Part shown: one piece after another, positions 1-6,634 of the stretch
Position numbering within the stretch: the stretch's first letter is position 1
How the letters are laid out: each line of letters opens with the position of its first letter
Assembly: GCA_003142855.1 (NCBI GenBank)
Contig: PLNW01000063.1
Location: 119,339-183,338 of the forward strand
Direction of reading: 5' to 3'
DNA length: 64,000 bases
DNA from: Myxococcales bacterium
GTDB taxonomy: Bacteria > Myxococcota_A > Polyangia > Fen-1088
Position numbers and translations under genes: made by a program
The notes under the pieces: generated by a model
What the model saw: only the letters and a program-made list of their open reading frames with translations
What the model was told of the DNA's origin: nothing
The model's database searches: none

Positions 1-201
1 CAGAACTGGCCCGGTCTGTTTCTGCTCTTTGGGCGGTTCCTTGGGCTTTGTCAGCTCGGTCTGGGCCCCGCCCTGGACTTCCAGCTCCTTCTTCTTGAAT
101 TTCGCATCAGCAGATGCCGTCCCCAAGCCCGCTACCGTGCTGAAGAGAACGATGCCGAGCGAGGCACAGCGAATGGAACGTCGATGATCCTTCATGTTCA
201 T
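1..201 (-). CDS. Secreted protein, N-terminal fragment (cut by window edge)
   Basis: Only the first 67 codons lie in the window; the rest continues below position 1. Translation from the ATG at 201 (a second ATG is at 195) gives a basic N-terminus (MKDHRRS), a hydrophobic stretch with small residues ending near TASADA, and then a charged Lys/Glu/Gln/Pro-rich mature part. This is a typical Sec signal peptide with an Ala-x-Ala cleavage site. The gene follows the TPR gene ending at 230 with only 28 bp between them on the same strand, so the two probably form an operon of periplasmic or outer-membrane proteins. The function cannot be inferred from this fragment. Confidence 0.7.
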   Translation of the reverse strand, partial: MNMKDHRRSIRCASLGIVLFSTVAGLGTASADAKFKKKELEVQGGAQTELTKPKEPPKEQKQTGPVL

Positions 202-229
202 TTCCCTTGCTTGGCTGATCTGGGTCCGG

Positions 230-1990
230 TCAGGGTTGCTCGCCCGCCGGTGCTGCCGATTCCGGTGCCGGTGTTTCGCCACCCTCAGGCACTGCCCCTT
301 CCTGTCCGCCACTGGCCGGCGCCCCTTCCGGTCCCGCAGTTCCGTGCACGCACTTGTTGAGAAGTTTGTAGCGGTAGTAGCCGAGTTCATCACGCCAATA
401 CTCCCCCATGAACGGCCAGAACTCGTGTTCGTCGTCGATGCGGACGTTGCTGATATCCCGCGAACGGCCGCTGGCCTCGCTCTGCGACTCGGACTTGACG
501 TCTTCTTCCAACGTGCCCTTTTCACCTTGGAGGATTTCGTACTCAATCTTGATCACGCGGGTGATGAGAACGCGGAACTCATTCACCAGGCGTTCGACGC
601 GCTTGCGAGCGATCTCGCCGGCTTCATTCACCGCCAAAGCGCGGGTCACGCCGATTTCGGAATTGAGATTCGTGGCCACCGTTGTGTTCCTCCACGAAGC
701 CTCCGCTCTCTCAAGCTGGACCAGCTCGCGGTCCAGCTCGCGAATGGCGTCAAAGCGACGAACCAAGCTGCGGTCAGAAAGAACCGCGCGCGCCGCTCGC
801 TCCACCGCCGGAGGCAGGCCAGACTTGCCGGAACGAATCTTTACCGCCAGCGCATAGAACTGATCGTTGGCAGGGTTGCCGGTCAGCGCCTTGGCGAGGC
901 CCTCGGCCACCTGGGGAACCCAGTCGTTGAACTCTTGGATGGAATTGGCAGCGCGTTCGAAAAGGCAATTGTAGAAGTAGATGGTCGCCTTGACCGTCAA
1001 AGCCTCCGCCACGGACTCGGGCTTGACGAAGTACTCGAAGAAAGGCGCGCGCAAGGTGTGGATGTCGCCCAGGGCCTTGGAATATCCCTCCTGCTTGAGC
1101 ATGAAGTTGGCCCACGAGGCCTCGAACAGGCTGTTGGGCCAGTCATAGGATTCGGGTGAAACCCGGTCGAAATACTTGGTCGCCATCTTGAACTGGCCGG
1201 TGGAGTAGAAAACCCGAGCCAGCGAAAGATTGGCCAGGTCCTGGAAAGGCCTGACCTTGGGATCCTGACTCTCCTCGGCAGCCAGCAGAACTGCCTTGAA
1301 CGCCTCGACCGCGGGCTTGGCGGTATACTGGCGCACGTAGGTCGCGCCTTCAAAAAGCTTGGCCTGTGGGTAGAAGGCGCTCTTGGCCGGAACCAGGTTG
1401 AAAAGCGAAATGGCCTCCTGGAACTTGCCTTTGTTGTAGTTGTACTTGCCAAGCAAGAAATACAGCTCGTCGCGCACCGCCTCGAGCTGCGGGGCCTCCA
1501 GTTCCTGCCGGTTGTACTTTCCGATCTTCTCCAGAACGATGCCCGTATCCACTGGCTGATGCGTGAGCGACGCCAACCACTGCAGGGTTTCATTGTAGTT
1601 GGGATGCGCGGGACCCTTCTGGACGATGCGATCGAAGTAGCTCAACGACGCCGAAAAGAACTTCAACTTGAACAGCGTCTTGCCCATCATGAACTCGGCC
1701 CGCATCTTCGCGCCCGGGTCGACCGCCCCTTCTCCCTCGATGGTCTTGTTGAACTCGATCGAGGCGCTGTAGTAGTTGCCGAGCTGGTAGAACTTCTCGG
1801 CTCGTTCCAGCTCGGGTGCGCTGGCCTCGCTTACGGACTTGGCGGTGGTGGCAGAGCCCGACGAAGTCTCGCCCGCGGGCGTGGCGCCGGCCGGCTTGCT
1901 CTTTTTTCGCCTCTGCGCCCAAGCATCGGACGTCACCGCCAGGGTGAGTGCGAAAAGCAGGAACAATACGCAACCCTTTTCACGGCTCAT
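230..1990 (-). CDS. Periplasmic TPR-repeat protein
   Basis: 586 residues. Start chosen at 1990 (MSREKG), where a signal peptide of about 25 residues ends at AWAQ; the longer reading from 2089 adds an implausible Arg/Pro-rich leader. After a Ser/Thr/Ala linker, helical TPR-like units run from about residue 60 to 370 (for example ERAEKFYQLGNYYSA and LSLARVFYSTGQFKMATKYF). A long charged helical region follows, with a Pro/Ala/Glu-rich tail. Proteins of this type, with a conserved block resembling ALGDIHTLRAPFFEYF, are in my recollection common in Myxococcota and sometimes labelled gliding-motility TPR proteins; that link is weak. A good sigma-70 promoter lies about 190 nt upstream. Confidence 0.75.
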   Translation of the reverse strand: MSREKGCVLFLLFALTLAVTSDAWAQRRKKSKPAGATPAGETSSGSATTAKSVSEASAPELERAEKFYQLGNYYSASIEFNKTIEGEGAVDPGAKMRAEFMMGKTLFKLKFFSASLSYFDRIVQKGPAHPNYNETLQWLASLTHQPVDTGIVLEKIGKYNRQELEAPQLEAVRDELYFLLGKYNYNKGKFQEAISLFNLVPAKSAFYPQAKLFEGATYVRQYTAKPAVEAFKAVLLAAEESQDPKVRPFQDLANLSLARVFYSTGQFKMATKYFDRVSPESYDWPNSLFEASWANFMLKQEGYSKALGDIHTLRAPFFEYFVKPESVAEALTVKATIYFYNCLFERAANSIQEFNDWVPQVAEGLAKALTGNPANDQFYALAVKIRSGKSGLPPAVERAARAVLSDRSLVRRFDAIRELDRELVQLERAEASWRNTTVATNLNSEIGVTRALAVNEAGEIARKRVERLVNEFRVLITRVIKIEYEILQGEKGTLEEDVKSESQSEASGRSRDISNVRIDDEHEFWPFMGEYWRDELGYYRYKLLNKCVHGTAGPEGAPASGGQEGAVPEGGETPAPESAAPAGEQP

Positions 1991-2190
1991 GGATGGACCT
2001 CGCGTCGGTAACGCCCACCTCAGAGGATCTCGGCGGGCAATTGGTGGAAGAGATTGGTCAAGTGTTTGAAATCGCCTACCCGGCCGCACGACCGTAAGCT
2101 AGTGTTTGGGTGTTTGCAGGACTTCAACGCACGAACCGCAGCGATTAAGTCGATGACCCTACCGTCGGTGCTATGCCTGAAAACCGGGCC

Positions 2191-2219
2191 ATCCTAGGCA
2201 CGCGGATCTGAGGTGTCAA
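2191..2219 (-). promoter_or_regulatory. Sigma-70 promoter for the TPR operon
   Basis: Read on the minus strand: TTGACA at 2219-2214, a 17-nt spacer, then TAGGAT at 2196-2191. The -35 is a perfect consensus and the spacing is ideal. Predicted transcription starts near 2184, leaving a 5' leader of about 190 nt before the TPR gene start at 1990. It is divergent from the promoter at 2302-2329. Confidence 0.6.
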
Positions 2220-2301
2220 GGGAGAACGTCCCGCCACGAACCGCGGTCAACTACGCGAATCTTCGGAACAAAATGTTGCCATGCGGGGCTGCTATTCCCT
2301 G

Positions 2302-2329
2302 TTGACAGGCGACCTCCCAAAGCTAATAT
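2302..2329 (+). promoter_or_regulatory. Sigma-70 promoter for the Cys-rich protein
   Basis: TTGACA at 2302-2307, a 16-nt spacer, and TAATAT at 2324-2329. This is one of the best consensus matches in the window. The predicted start is near 2336, about 60 nt before the ATG at 2397, which has its own strong ribosome-binding site. The ATG at 2328 lies inside the -10 box, so it cannot be the translation start. Confidence 0.7.
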
Positions 2330-2396
2330 GTCCCATCGTTGGTCCCTGACCGTGCTTGCCCTCGGCTTCGTCCGAGTGGACAGGAGGAGTCCTTTG

Positions 2397-2897
2397 ATGA
2401 GCGCGAAACTGTCTGCCCCGTCACGTCACTTGTTGACCGCCCTGGTTCGCGTCTCCTTTCTTGGAGCGCTACTTCTCGCCCTTGCCGCCTTGGGCAGCAT
2501 GGCGTGCGAGGACAACGGGATTGGTCGTCCCTGTGACATAGGGGCCGACGCCGGCCAGTCGCAGGCCGTCTACAACAACCAGGCTCTCGAGTGCCCGAGC
2601 CGCATCTGCCTGAAGCCCGTCAATCAGGGGACCTCGAACGTGGATACGGGTCCTTACTGCTCGGCGACATGTTCAAAGGACAGCGACTGCGACGGCCAGA
2701 CGCGGGACAATGCGGAACGCAGCGATTTGCGCTGCAAGAAAGGGTTTGCCTGCGGTGTGGCTTTTGTCGTCGGCCCGCTCTGCTGCCAGAAGCTCTGCCT
2801 CTGCAAGGACTTCCTCGGGACGAGTGGTCTGCAGACGCCTCAAACCTGCGACCCCGCCCAGAACCACGGAAAGACGGCCTGCCAAGAATCGCCGTGA
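2397..2897 (+). CDS. Cys-rich secreted protein
   Basis: 166 residues. The start at 2397 is set by a perfect AGGAGGAG ribosome-binding site at 2382-2389. The N-terminus carries a hydrophobic segment (residues 20-35) ending at GSMACED, which could be a degenerate lipobox or a signal-peptidase I site. The mature part has about 15 Cys in tight pairs (RPCDIG, CPSRICLK, YCSATCSKDSDCDG, CCQKLCLCKD), suggesting a disulfide-rich extracellular domain. The spacing resembles the Cys-rich modules of myxobacterial secreted proteins, but I recognise no named family. Its stop overlaps the GTG start of yraN (GTGA), so the two are translationally coupled. Confidence 0.7.
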   Translation: MSAKLSAPSRHLLTALVRVSFLGALLLALAALGSMACEDNGIGRPCDIGADAGQSQAVYNNQALECPSRICLKPVNQGTSNVDTGPYCSATCSKDSDCDGQTRDNAERSDLRCKKGFACGVAFVVGPLCCQKLCLCKDFLGTSGLQTPQTCDPAQNHGKTACQESP

Positions 2898-3301
2898 ACC
2901 ATGAGGACGGTTGTCCGCCGTGGCGCCAACCGTCGGCGGACCGCGCAACGGTTGGGGCTCGCGCAGAAGATCTGGCCGCCGCGTTGCTAGAAGCGCGCGG
3001 CTATCGCATTATCGAGAGAAACTGGCGCCGCCCCGAAGGGGAGTTGGACTTGGTAGCGGACGATCGAGGTGTTCTTGTCTTCGTTGAGGTCCGTTCGCGC
3101 ACCGGCGAGGAACGCGGACATCCTCTTGAGACGGTGAATGCGCGCAAGCGCGCCCGCGTCGTGCGTGCAGCTCGCCTGTACCTGGAAAGTGTTCAGCCCG
3201 CCGCGACGGAATTTCGCTTCGATGTCGTGGGAGTCACCTTCGCGCGCGACGAGGCACCACCCGCGATCATTCACGTCGAAGACGCGTTTCGCGTAGCTTG
3301 A
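2894..3301 (+). CDS. yraN: YraN/UPF0102 family nuclease-fold protein
   Basis: 135 residues from the GTG at 2894, which overlaps the preceding stop codon (GTGA); the ATG at 2901 is out of frame. The sequence shows the UPF0102 pattern of a PD-(D/E)xK fold: RAEDLAAALLEARGYRIIERNWR, the GELDLVADD strand, and the FVEVRSR strand with the family's catalytic-type acidic and basic residues. UPF0102 proteins are usually near rpsP-trmD-rplS-rnhB; here yraN is next to rplS but on the opposite strand, convergent with it. The cellular role of the family is poorly defined, with links to DNA processing or uptake. Confidence 0.85.
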   Translation: MNHEDGCPPWRQPSADRATVGARAEDLAAALLEARGYRIIERNWRRPEGELDLVADDRGVLVFVEVRSRTGEERGHPLETVNARKRARVVRAARLYLESVQPAATEFRFDVVGVTFARDEAPPAIIHVEDAFRVA

Positions 3302-3305
3302 AAGG

Positions 3306-3323
3306 GCGTTCACTTGAGAACGC
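3306..3323. terminator. Short hairpin between yraN and rplS
   Basis: GCGTTC at 3306-3311 pairs with GAACGC at 3318-3323 around a 6-nt loop, between the convergent yraN and rplS ends. There is no T tract on either side, so this is at best a weak bidirectional terminator. Confidence 0.25.
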
Positions 3324-3332
3324 GATAGGCCT

Positions 3333-3764
3333 CTACGCGCCGGGCGCGGTGCTGTCCGTGCCAGGAGCGGCGACAGCTGGACTTTCGGAACCGGCCTCAT
3401 TCTGGTCCACGGCGGCGCGCTCACCCTTGATGCGCGCCGCACGACCCTGCAGCTCCCGCAAGTAGTTGAGACGTGCGCGGCGTACGCGCCCGCGCTGCAC
3501 AATCTCGATCTTCTCAATGCGGCTCGTATGCAGAGGGAAGATGCGCTCGACCCCCACGCCGTACGAAATCTTGCGCACGGTGAACGAGGCGCAGGCCGAT
3601 CCGGAACGTCGGTCGATGCACACGCCCTCGAACACTTGGACCCGCTCCTTGTCGCCTTCTTTGATCAGGGTATGCACCCTCACGCTGTCACCTGGCCGGA
3701 AAGCCGGAATGTTGTCCCGCCGGGTGGCATCTTCGATTGCTCGTATCAGTGGGTGCGTGCTCAT
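3333..3764 (-). CDS. rplS: 50S ribosomal protein L19
   Basis: 143 residues from the ATG at 3764 ([13 protein letters not shown]); the longer reading from 3821 runs into the repeat region. Family blocks are clear: [52 protein letters not shown] and [19 protein letters not shown] sequence. L19 sits at the 30S-50S interface. The C-terminal 30 residues, rich in Ala, Glu, Ser and Pro, extend beyond the usual length of about 115. It is normally directly downstream of trmD; here about 820 bp of repeats separate them, so it may need its own promoter. Confidence 0.95.
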   Translation of the reverse strand: MSTHPLIRAIEDATRRDNIPAFRPGDSVRVHTLIKEGDKERVQVFEGVCIDRRSGSACASFTVRKISYGVGVERIFPLHTSRIEKIEIVQRGRVRRARLNYLRELQGRAARIKGERAAVDQNEAGSESPAVAAPGTDSTAPGA

Positions 3765-3824
3765 GGGTCGGCTCGGTGCAAGGGCGTATTTACTACGCGG
3801 AAGGAGGCCCGCAGTCAACATCTA

Positions 3825-4410
3825 CATGGGAACCCTGAGAGGGTTCCCAAACCCTCCCGCGCTCTGGCTCTGGCGGGCAAAGCCCGCCTTCGCCTACGCG
3901 TCCATGGGAACCTACCTACATGGGAACCTACATGGGAACCCTGGGAGGGTTCGCTCCGCCCTTCGGCCCCACACCCGCCTCCTCCTCCCCGCTCGCTTCC
4001 CCCTTCGGGGACTTCGGGACCTGCACCTTCCCCACCACACCCGCTCGCTACGCTCGCGCCCTCGCGCTCGGCCTCGCCATCCCCTCCCGCGCGACGGGCG
4101 CGCGCGAAGCGCGCGTGGGGCGGGGTGGGCTGTGCAGGCCCTAGCCCCCGAAGGGGGCGCTCTGGCTCTGGCGGGCAAAGCCCGCCTTCGCCTACGCGAT
4201 CATGGGAACCTACCTACATGGGAACCTACATGGGAACCCTGGGAGGGTTCGCTCTGCCCTTCGGCCCTCCACGCCCACCCCCACCCCACTCGCTTCCCCC
4301 TTCGGGGACTTCGGGACCTGCACCTTCCCCACCACACCCGCTCGCTACGCTCGCGCCCTCGCGCTCGGCCTCGCCATCCCCAAGTGCAAGACCGGCGGGC
4401 TCCCCACGCG
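3825..4410. repeat. Dispersed palindromic repeat block with internal tandem duplication
   Basis: Non-coding block between trmD and rplS. It opens with a near-perfect palindrome, GGGAACCCT-GAG-AGGGTTCCC (3828-3848). It then holds two copies of a 223-bp unit, 3861-4083 and 4159-4380, each with CATGGGAACC tandem motifs and another copy of the palindrome core (3934-3952 and 4232-4250). It closes with CCGGCGGGCTCCCCACGCGA. The opening and closing sequences recur together at 31204-31277, so this is a dispersed family. Long open frames here are low-complexity Arg/Pro/Ala translations on both strands and are not believable genes. Confidence 0.8.
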
Positions 4411-4591
4411 ACTAGTACTGCTTCTCGAAAGTTCGTAGCTGGTTCCAGTTGCCAGTTCCGGAGCCGGGATCGGTAGCCGGATCCGGTTCCGAATCCGGTA
4501 CCGGCCGTCGGATCCGGCCACCGGCCGCCGGCCCCGCCGCCGTCAACCCGGACGCCCAACCAGCTAGGAACTTACGAGAGGCGGTACTAGG
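4411..4591. mobile_element. MITE-like element with 34-bp terminal inverted repeats
   Basis: The arms 4411-4444 and 4558-4591 are inverted copies matching at 29 of 34 positions; each ends in CTAGTAC/GTACTAG. The 113-bp interior is GC-rich, with CCGG-based hexamer repeats and no coding capacity. Length, terminal inverted repeats and CTAG ends fit a miniature inverted-repeat transposable element, possibly with a CTAG or TA target duplication. The right arm overlaps the end of trmD: its CTA at 4587-4589 is the trmD stop codon. Transcribed, the arms would form a very stable 34-bp stem at the trmD mRNA end. No transposase is in the window. Confidence 0.6.
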
Positions 4592-5369
4592 TCCGCTCCA
4601 GCTCGTCGAGCATGGCCCTTTCCTCTTCGGTCAAGGGGCACCGCTCGAGCAGATCCGGGCGGCGCGATAAGGTGCGCCGCAGCGCTTCCCGGCGACGCCA
4701 ACGCGCTACTTCGGCGTGATTTCCTGAGAGCAGCACCTCTGGGACGCCGAGCCCGCGAAACCGGGGAGGCCGGGTCCACTGGGGAAACTCTAGCCGGCCG
4801 GCGGAGAAAGATTCCTCCACCACCGACTCCCCGCATCCCAGCACTCCCGGCACCAAGCGCGCAGTGGCCTCGATGATAGTTGCGGCCGCCACCTCGCCGC
4901 CCGCCAGCACATAATCCCCAATGCTCACTGACTCGTCGGCGTAGAGCTGGGCGATCCGCTCGTCCACTCCCTCGTAGCGGCCACAGATGAGCATGATGCG
5001 CCCCCGGGCTGCCAAGTCTGCGGCGCATTTCTGATCGAACAACCGCCCGGACGGCGCGAGCAGGAGCCGATGCGCTCGCCCGCGCCGATTCTCCACATCA
5101 TCAACGGCCGCCGCGACAGGGTCCGGGCGCAAGACCATGCCAGGGCCACCGCCGTAGGGCGAATCGTCGACTTGACGATGGCGGCCCGGCGCAAAGTCTC
5201 GCGGGTTGGTTCTTTCGACGACGATGAGGCCGCTGGCGATAGCCTTTCCCAGCAGGCTGGCCTGGAGAAACGAAGTGAAGATCTCGGGAAACAGCGTGAT
5301 GATCTCGATCACCAGCCGGGCCGACGCCGTGCCACCGGCGTCGTTCGCGTCGAGCCGATCGTCACTCAT
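4587..5369 (-). CDS. trmD: tRNA (guanine-37-N1)-methyltransferase
   Basis: 260 residues from the ATG at 5369, which overlaps the rimM stop by 8 bp; a TTG at 5378 is less likely. The SPOUT-fold markers are present: the ITLFPEIF start, DDSPYGGGPGMVLRPDP, the knot region LICGRYEGVDERI and SIGDYVLAGGE, and GVPEVLLSGNHAEVARWRR. TrmD methylates G37 of tRNAs with S-adenosylmethionine and prevents +1 frameshifting. It sits in the conserved rpsP-khpA-rimM-trmD order. The stop codon is contributed by the terminal repeat of the MITE-like element, so the original gene end may have been altered by insertion. Confidence 0.95.
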   Translation of the reverse strand: MSDDRLDANDAGGTASARLVIEIITLFPEIFTSFLQASLLGKAIASGLIVVERTNPRDFAPGRHRQVDDSPYGGGPGMVLRPDPVAAAVDDVENRRGRAHRLLLAPSGRLFDQKCAADLAARGRIMLICGRYEGVDERIAQLYADESVSIGDYVLAGGEVAAATIIEATARLVPGVLGCGESVVEESFSAGRLEFPQWTRPPRFRGLGVPEVLLSGNHAEVARWRRREALRRTLSRRPDLLERCPLTEEERAMLDELERT

Positions 5370-5841
5370 GGGGGTCAACCACCACCCGTTTCGCCAAACG
5401 GTCGATCGCTACAATGAACTCGGGCACCGCCGGAAGCAACCGCTCGTCCGCGTCCCCGTCGGCAATCACCATGACGTCGTGGCCTCCGTTCCAGAACACG
5501 CCACGCACCACGCCGAAACTGCGTCCCTCGCGATCTTCGGCCAGGCAGCCGACCAGATCCTCCACATAGAATTCGCCCGCTCCCAGCGGAGGAAGCGTCG
5601 TCCTGGGCAGCCACAACTTCTGCCCGGTCAGAGACGCCGCCCCTTCTCGCGTCGACACGCCCTCCAGCCTGAGCAGGAATCCGTCGACAATCGGCCGAAC
5701 CGCCGTGACGGTGGCCGGGGTTTCGGATCCCGGCTCGCCAATCGTTGCCTCCAGTGGCAGCGCGGCGAGGTCCGGCCGCCAGCCCTTTGAGTGAAAAGGG
5801 CGAAAACTGATCTCGCCGGTATTTCCATGCGGTCGCCCCAA
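5362..5841 (-). CDS. rimM: 16S rRNA processing protein RimM (start unresolved)
   Basis: RimM assists 30S maturation by binding S19. The PRC-barrel part (FYVEDLVGCLAEDREGRSFG, then DERLLPAVPEFIVAID) and the N-terminal barrel signature GRPHGNTGEISFRPF are clear. The homologous N-terminus continues upstream of the TTG at 5841 as LPFGTL, but in that frame there is no ATG or GTG back to a TGA near 5943; only CTG codons (5856, 5892, 5895) occur. An ATG at 5861 is one frame off: adding a single base after it would give a normal RimM start. Either a rare start codon is used or one base has been lost. The gene overlaps trmD and follows khpA. Confidence 0.85.
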   Translation of the reverse strand: MGRPHGNTGEISFRPFHSKGWRPDLAALPLEATIGEPGSETPATVTAVRPIVDGFLLRLEGVSTREGAASLTGQKLWLPRTTLPPLGAGEFYVEDLVGCLAEDREGRSFGVVRGVFWNGGHDVMVIADGDADERLLPAVPEFIVAIDRLAKRVVVDPHE

Positions 5842-5908
5842 GGTTCCAAAGGGCAGACCATCGGAAAATACGTTGTGACCCGCGGAGCGCAGCAGACGCC
5901 CCCCCGCG

Positions 5909-6187
5909 CTACTCGAGGATCTCCAGAATCGCGCGCCGTTTCATCTTGGCTGATGCGGCGGAGAGAACCGTGCGAAGGGCCTTGGCCGTGCGTCCTTGGC
6001 GGCCTATCACTCTGCCCAAGTCTGACTCGGCTACCTTCAACTCGAAAACCGTGGCATCCGGCTCATCGATCTCCTCGACCGCAACCTCATCGGGGTGCTC
6101 CACCAGCGCCCGGGCGAGATAGAGCACCAGCTCGCGCAGAGCCGGCGCTGTCTCGGAACCTCCTGCAGAGGGGGCGCCCTCGGTCAC
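5909..6187 (-). CDS. khpA: KH-domain RNA-binding protein KhpA
   Basis: 92 residues from the GTG at 6187, 7 nt after the rpsP stop. The single KH domain covers residues 20-90, with the GxxG loop in GRVIGRQGRTAKALR and a C-terminal helix ending EILE. KhpA-type proteins bind RNA, usually with KhpB, and sit between rpsP and rimM in many genomes. The N-terminal 15 residues (Ala, Gly, Ser and Glu) are a flexible extension not usual in the family of about 77 residues. Confidence 0.9.
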   Translation of the reverse strand: MTEGAPSAGGSETAPALRELVLYLARALVEHPDEVAVEEIDEPDATVFELKVAESDLGRVIGRQGRTAKALRTVLSAASAKMKRRAILEILE

Positions 6188-6194
6188 AGGAGCA

Positions 6195-6458
6195 CTACTC
6201 GGTAGGCGCCGCTACGACTGCGCGCCTGGCCTTCTTGAGGAGCTGGCCGACGGTCTCGCTAGGAACAGCCCCAGCAGCCAACCAGTGGTCGACACGAGCC
6301 ATGTCGAACTTGACCTCGGGCGGGCTCCGCCGTGGGTCGTAGATGCCAACTTGCTCGATCAAACGTCCATCTCGGGGACTCCGGCGATCCGAAGCCACCA
6401 CGCGATAGTGTGGGGACTTCTTTCCTCCGCCGCGGGTGAGTCGTAGTGTGACGGCCAT
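6195..6458 (-). CDS. rpsP: 30S ribosomal protein S16
   Basis: 87 residues, the usual length. It begins MAVTLRLTRGG and carries the S16 blocks PHYRVVASDRRSPRDGR, EQVGIYDPR and the DHWLAAGAVPSETV region. S16 is an assembly protein of the 30S body. It is the first gene of the operon rpsP-khpA-rimM-trmD(-rplS), with a TATAAT-type promoter about 50 nt upstream. Confidence 0.97.
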   Translation of the reverse strand: MAVTLRLTRGGGKKSPHYRVVASDRRSPRDGRLIEQVGIYDPRRSPPEVKFDMARVDHWLAAGAVPSETVGQLLKKARRAVVAAPTE

Positions 6459-6505
6459 GTTGTTTGGACCTTCGTGGGCTCGAACTGAGCTAAGGGCTGA
6501 GAGTG

Positions 6506-6528
6506 ATTATAACGCGTGTGATTGTCAA
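6506..6528 (-). promoter_or_regulatory. Putative rpsP operon promoter with odd spacing
   Basis: On the minus strand a perfect TATAAT lies at 6511-6506 and a perfect TTGACA at 6528-6523, but only 11 nt separate them, too close for a normal sigma-70 pair. A conventional 17-nt spacer would put TTCGCC at -35. The -10 is probably real and initiation near 6499 would give a leader of about 40 nt. Confidence 0.4.
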
Positions 6529-6634
6529 GGCGAAGCTGGTTATTTTCGCTGCCGAATTGTCTTTGCCTGCACGCGGCAGTGGCCGCTGCTCGCAGTGACA
6601 ACAGGATGAGCCTGTGGGATTTTCTTGTGGTTTC

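Noticed and set aside
2328..2396. Upstream ATG at 2328 as the start of the Cys-rich protein
   Set aside because: It lies inside the -10 box of the promoter; the ATG at 2397 has a perfect Shine-Dalgarno site.
3466..4559. Long open frames on both strands across the repeat block
   Set aside because: They are Arg/Pro/Ala-rich translations of duplicated GC-rich sequence, and partly overlap rplS.
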